Assembly (NCBI RefSeq): GCF_050587525.1
Contig: NZ_JBOBFT010000016.1
Location: forward strand, 1-64,000
Direction: 5' to 3'
Source: Plantibacter sp050587525
GTDB lineage: Bacteria; Actinomycetota; Actinomycetes; Actinomycetales; Microbacteriaceae
DNA: 64,000 nt
In this document: positions 60,887 to 64,000 of the stretch, piece after piece
Position numbering within the stretch: the first letter of the stretch is position 1
Layout of the letters: every line of letters starts with the position of its first letter
Program-made: the position numbers and the translations under genes
Notes under the pieces: generated by a model
What the model was told of the DNA's origin: nothing
Databases searched by the model: none
What the model saw: only the letters and a program-made list of their open reading frames with translations

Positions 60887-62286
60887 TCGCTGTCCAATCC
60901 GGCGTCGCGGCTCAAGAGGTCGTGTTCGGTCTCGCCGCGCACGATGACGCGGGCCGATCCGTCGCGCACGGCGACGATCGGCGGACGACCGAGGTAGTTG
61001 TAGTTGCTCGCCAGCGACCAGCAGTAGGCGCCGGTCGCAGGCACGGCGAGCAGGTCCCCGGCACGGACGTCGGAGGGCAGGTAATCCGCATTCACGACGA
61101 TGTCGCCCGCTTCGCAGTGCTTGCCTGCGATGCGCACGAGGGCCGGTTCGGCATCGCTCGTGCGGTTCGCGATGCGCACGGCGTAGTCGGCCCCATAGAG
61201 GGAGGGACGCGCGTTGTCGCTCATGCCGCCGTCGACGCTCACGTACCGGCGGGGCGCAGTGCCGCCGTCGGGCAGCGAGACGGTGACGTCCTTGATCGTG
61301 CCGACCTCGTAGAGCGTGACCCCCGCGCCGCCGACGATGACGCGGCCGGGCTCGAAGGCGAGCGCCGGGATCGGCACGCCGTGCTCGGCCGCCGCCGCCG
61401 CGACGCCGTCGACGATCGCCGCGGCGAGCTCGTCGATCGGAGTCGGGGTGTCGACCGAGGTGTAGGCGATGCCGAAGCCGCCGCCGAGGTTGAGCTCGGG
61501 GACCGGGCCGCCGCCCAGCAGACGCGCGTGCACGGCGAGGAGACGGGCCGCGGACTCCGCGAAGCCCTCAGCGCCGAAGATCTGCGAACCGATGTGGCAG
61601 TGGAGGCCGAGGAAGCTGAGGCTCGCGTGGCCGCGGATCGCGTCGACGGCATCGGCCGCGCCTTCGAGGGGGAGACCGAACTTCTGGTCCTCGTGCGCCG
61701 TGGCGAGGAACTCGTGGGTGTGGGCGTGCACACCGCTGTTGACGCGCAGGCGGACGGACTGGACGCGTCCGGCACGCTCAGCGGCCTCGGCGACGCGCTC
61801 GATCTCGACGAGGCTGTCGATGACGATCGCCCCGACGCCCACCTCGACGGCACGTGCGATCTCGGCGAGCGACTTGTTGTTGCCGTGGAAGCCGAGCTTC
61901 GCGGCATCGACCCCGGCAGCCAGCGCGACGGCGAGCTCGCCTCCGCTGCAGACGTCGATGCGGAGACCCTCGGCGCTCACCCAGCGGGCGACCTCCGTGG
62001 ACAGGAGCGCTTTGCCCGCGTAGTAGACGGTCGCGGTCGTGCCGTGCTTCGCGGTCTCGCGGTCGAAAGCTTCACGCACGTCGCGGGCGCGGGAGCGCAC
62101 ATCGGTCTCGTCGACCACGTAGAGCGGCGTGCCGAAGCGGTCACGGAGGCTCTCGGCGTCGACACCGCCGATCGTGAGCACACCGGCGTCGGTGCGAGCG
62201 GCACCGCGCGGCCAGACGGCCGGATCGATGTCATTGGCATCGGTCGGCTCGACGAGCCAACCGGGGGCGAGGGGATTTCTGGCCAC
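60883..62286 (-). CDS. lysA: Diaminopimelate decarboxylase
   Basis: A 467-residue fold-type III PLP enzyme making lysine from meso-diaminopimelate. The PLP lysine is in VYYAGKALLS near residue 90, followed by GFHGNNKSLAEI, NLGGGFGIAYT near residue 262 and the substrate motif KHCEAGDIVVNADYLP near residue 388. Start is GTG at 62286. It leads the coupled operon lysA-hom-thrC-thrB, so lysine and threonine branches are expressed together. Confidence 0.96.
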   Translation of the reverse strand: MARNPLAPGWLVEPTDANDIDPAVWPRGAARTDAGVLTIGGVDAESLRDRFGTPLYVVDETDVRSRARDVREAFDRETAKHGTTATVYYAGKALLSTEVARWVSAEGLRIDVCSGGELAVALAAGVDAAKLGFHGNNKSLAEIARAVEVGVGAIVIDSLVEIERVAEAAERAGRVQSVRLRVNSGVHAHTHEFLATAHEDQKFGLPLEGAADAVDAIRGHASLSFLGLHCHIGSQIFGAEGFAESAARLLAVHARLLGGGPVPELNLGGGFGIAYTSVDTPTPIDELAAAIVDGVAAAAAEHGVPIPALAFEPGRVIVGGAGVTLYEVGTIKDVTVSLPDGGTAPRRYVSVDGGMSDNARPSLYGADYAVRIANRTSDAEPALVRIAGKHCEAGDIVVNADYLPSDVRAGDLLAVPATGAYCWSLASNYNYLGRPPIVAVRDGSARVIVRGETEHDLLSRDAGLDSE

Positions 62287-62491
62287 GGGGTGTCCTGAGT
62301 CCTGAAGAGTCGGATGAGGAGGTCTCGTTGGGCGAGCGGACCCGGTTTGGCCCCTGAAGCACCGTATGAGTGTCGCGATTCACGGAAACAGGAAGCTTCC
62401 GCGGGACCGCTGAGCATCTGTGGACACGCACCGGACAGCCGCTGGTGAACCGCAGACGTCACCGCCGGATCATGCGGCGGGTGTGCGTCAG

Positions 62492-62497
62492 AGTCTA
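62492..62497 (-). promoter_or_regulatory. Candidate -10 box of the lysA-hom-thrC-thrB operon
   Basis: TAGACT on the minus strand has TTCGGC 18 nt upstream as a weak -35. It would give a leader of about 200 nt before lysA. No leader peptide rich in Lys or Thr and no known lysine riboswitch was recognised in 62287-62584. Confidence 0.35.
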
Positions 62498-62584
62498 CTG
62501 ATCACCGGCCGTGGAGCCGAATCGAGGACGTCACAGAGCGGCTCGATCCGGCATCCGACCGCCAGCGCCACGAGACGGACAGCC

Positions 62585-63370
62585 TCAGGAGCAGGTGCCG
62601 AGGTCCTGCAGCGAGGCGGCGTCGAGACGGAGGCTCGCGGAGGACAGCTTCGCCGTCGCCCTCGACGGCGTGACCACGAGCTCATCGAGCACCGTGCCCT
62701 TCGGGAGGTACTGCGCGACGCAGATGCTCGGCGGGTCGTTCTGCAGCAGTGCCGTGGCCGCGCCGCTCAGGTCGACGACGCCGAACGCGCCCGTGTCCAC
62801 GTTGACCGACGTCGGCGTGAGGGTCACACGATCTGCGGAGGCCGTCGGCTGCACCTCGAAGTCGTACGGGACCGTGAGACCGAGGACCCGCAACTCGTCC
62901 GCGTAGCCGATCGCATCGGTTCCGAGGGTGATCGTCCCGGACAGTCCTGCCGCGTTCGCGACCTGCTGAGTCGCCGTCGCATCGAGCGCGATCGTGGCCC
63001 GGACGTCCTGGATCGTCTTCGTCTGGTCGACGGGGACCCCCTTCGCCGTGACCTCGACGTTCAACGGGATACCGTCGACCGTCGTCTTCGGCGCCGACAG
63101 GCGGACCTCCTCGAACGAACCCGTGAGGTATTGGGCGATGACGGACGCGCCACCGATCGAGACGTCGACGTCCGCGCGCACGTTCGACGGGAGGTGCTGT
63201 TCGATCTCCGACTGCACGCGCTGCTGGGCGACGCCGCGGACGATCGTGTCCGCGAGGAAGAAGAGCGCGACCAGCACCACGAGGACGCCGAGGACGATGA
63301 CGATGACGAGCGGCAACCAGGGGCGTCGACGGGGTGCTGTCACGGTCGTGCCTGGGGCCTGGGTCGTCAT
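62585..63370 (-). CDS. LmeA family (DUF2993) phospholipid-binding protein
   Basis: A 261-residue protein with a Pro/Arg-rich N-terminus, one transmembrane or signal-anchor helix (about residues 20-43) and an extracytoplasmic DUF2993 domain. In mycobacteria LmeA binds phosphatidylinositides and supports lipomannan elongation. Family features include the DVDVSIGGASVIAQYLTGSFEEV region and a C-terminal pair of cysteines (ICVAQYLP and LGTCS). TACGCT ends 6 nt before the ATG, so the message may be leaderless. A long inverted repeat lies 49 bp upstream. Confidence 0.8.
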   Translation of the reverse strand: MTTQAPGTTVTAPRRRPWLPLVIVIVLGVLVVLVALFFLADTIVRGVAQQRVQSEIEQHLPSNVRADVDVSIGGASVIAQYLTGSFEEVRLSAPKTTVDGIPLNVEVTAKGVPVDQTKTIQDVRATIALDATATQQVANAAGLSGTITLGTDAIGYADELRVLGLTVPYDFEVQPTASADRVTLTPTSVNVDTGAFGVVDLSGAATALLQNDPPSICVAQYLPKGTVLDELVVTPSRATAKLSSASLRLDAASLQDLGTCS

Positions 63371-63376
63371 CGCTCC

Positions 63377-63382
63377 AGCGTA
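63377..63382 (-). promoter_or_regulatory. Candidate -10 box of the LmeA-like gene
   Basis: TACGCT on the minus strand ends 6 nt before the ATG at 63370; a leaderless mRNA is likely. Confidence 0.4.
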
Positions 63383-63419
63383 TCCCCGCGACCTCCCCCG
63401 TTCGAGGGCCCGTCAACCG

Positions 63420-63489
63420 CCCAAACCTCCGTTTTCGTGCAAGAAGTGCCCTCGAAAACGGGCGTATTGCACGAAAACGGAGGTTTGGG
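63420..63489. repeat. Long perfect inverted repeat between argS and the LmeA-like gene
   Basis: Arms of 23 bp (63420-63442 and 63467-63489), with the core CCTCCGTTTTCGTGCAA, pair perfectly around a 24-nt loop. The loop repeats part of the arm (CGAAAACGG). It follows the argS stop by about 70 bp and could end argS transcription, but its core is shared with the element at 18765-18842, so it is a dispersed family. Confidence 0.85.
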
Positions 63490-63558
63490 GACGTTCAGGG
63501 ATCGCGGCGACCGGGATCGGATCGTTACATGCGCTGACGCGTCGGCGGAGCTCCGGCG

Positions 63559-64000
63559 CTACATGCGCTCCGGAGCGGAGACGCCGAGGAGGTCGAGACC
63601 GTTGCGGATGACCACACCGGTCGCGTCGTTCAGCCACAGACGCGTGCGGTGGAGGTCCGTGACCGGCTCCTCGCCCATCGGCACGACACGGCAGTTGTCG
63701 TACCAGCGGTGGTAGAGGCTCGCGATCTCCTCGAGGTGACGGGCGATGCGGTGCGGTTCGCGCAGCTCGGCCGATTGGGCCACGATGCGCGGGAACTCCT
63801 GCAGCGCACCGAGGAGCGCGGATTCGGTCTCGTGCTCGAGCAGTTCGGGAGCGAACGCGCTGCGGTCGACACCCGATGCGGCGGCGTTGCGCCCCACGGA
63901 ACTCGTCCGGGCGTGCGCGTACTGCACGTAGAAGACGGGGTTGTCGTTCGTGCGGCTGCGCAACTGCTCCGGGTCGAGCGCGAGCGGCGAGTCGGCGGGG
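63559..64000 (-). CDS. argS: Arginyl-tRNA synthetase, C-terminal part
   Basis: The last about 146 residues of a class I arginyl-tRNA synthetase; the gene continues beyond the right edge of the window, so the HIGH-type motif is not visible. NDNPVFYVQYAHAR is the diagnostic segment of the family and the DALR anticodon-binding domain follows to the final LGVSAPERM. In actinobacteria argS commonly lies upstream of lysA, as here. Confidence 0.95.
   Translation of the reverse strand, partial: PADSPLALDPEQLRSRTNDNPVFYVQYAHARTSSVGRNAAASGVDRSAFAPELLEHETESALLGALQEFPRIVAQSAELREPHRIARHLEEIASLYHRWYDNCRVVPMGEEPVTDLHRTRLWLNDATGVVIRNGLDLLGVSAPERM

Noticed and set aside
62287..62584. tRNA gene or lysine riboswitch upstream of lysA
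   Set aside because: No T-loop consensus or CCA-type end and no recognisable riboswitch core was found by eye.

Overview
The window looks like a chromosomal segment of a high-GC actinobacterium, most probably a member of the Microbacteriaceae. The reasons are the very high GC content, frequent GTG starts and ATGA gene overlaps, and the block argS-(LmeA-like)-lysA-hom-thrC-thrB-rho-prfA ... prmC ... sua5-wecA-(atpI-like)-atpBEFHAGDC read on the minus strand. Rho carries the long low-complexity insertion typical of Actinobacteria, and the ATP synthase epsilon subunit is short. This taxonomic call is an inference from gene content; no rRNA or tRNA gene was recognised.

Layout. 1-10.9 kb: an acyltransferase, an OsmC-like protein, a gabT-asparaginase pair, an EccC-like FtsK/SpoIIIE ATPase next to a PP2C phosphatase, and an Lrp regulator with a class III aminotransferase. 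10.9-18.7 kb: a locus with a membrane histidine kinase, a 7-TM protein with a decayed GGDEF domain, a lipoprotein, a processive family-2 glycosyltransferase, an HPt-like protein without its phospho-histidine, a response regulator and a membrane-anchored GH6 glycosidase. It looks like a surface or secreted beta-glucan system with its own signalling, and it is the best candidate for an undescribed system here. 18.9-23.6 kb: a TetR-ABC-ABC operon for a heterodimeric exporter. 23.8-30.4 kb: TspO, a BCCT transporter, an aldo/keto reductase, two DNA-alkylation repair genes and YaaA.

30.4-40.3 kb: the F1Fo ATP synthase operon, preceded by an AtpI-like protein, a WecA-type transferase and a Sua5/YrdC protein with a long Lys/Ala/Pro tail. 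40.4-45.2 kb: a four-gene sugar module (GT4 phosphosugar transferase, WbpM-type dehydratase, SDR reductase/epimerase, GT2) inserted between sua5 and prmC. 45.4-53.8 kb: accessory genes around prmC, including cysK-cysE, a lower-GC pair of unknown genes, an ABC-F ATPase and an EamA transporter. 53.8-64 kb: prfA, rho, the threonine/lysine genes, an LmeA-like protein and the 3' part of argS.

The window is also rich in small repeats. One family, with the motif CTTCGACAGGCTCAGGGACC, clusters at gene 3' ends. Two families are long inverted repeats. Minisatellites of 15-bp period occur in five loci and mostly encode pentapeptide repeats in protein tails or linkers. Several genes appear to be leaderless, with a TANNNT-like box 6-9 nt before the start codon.
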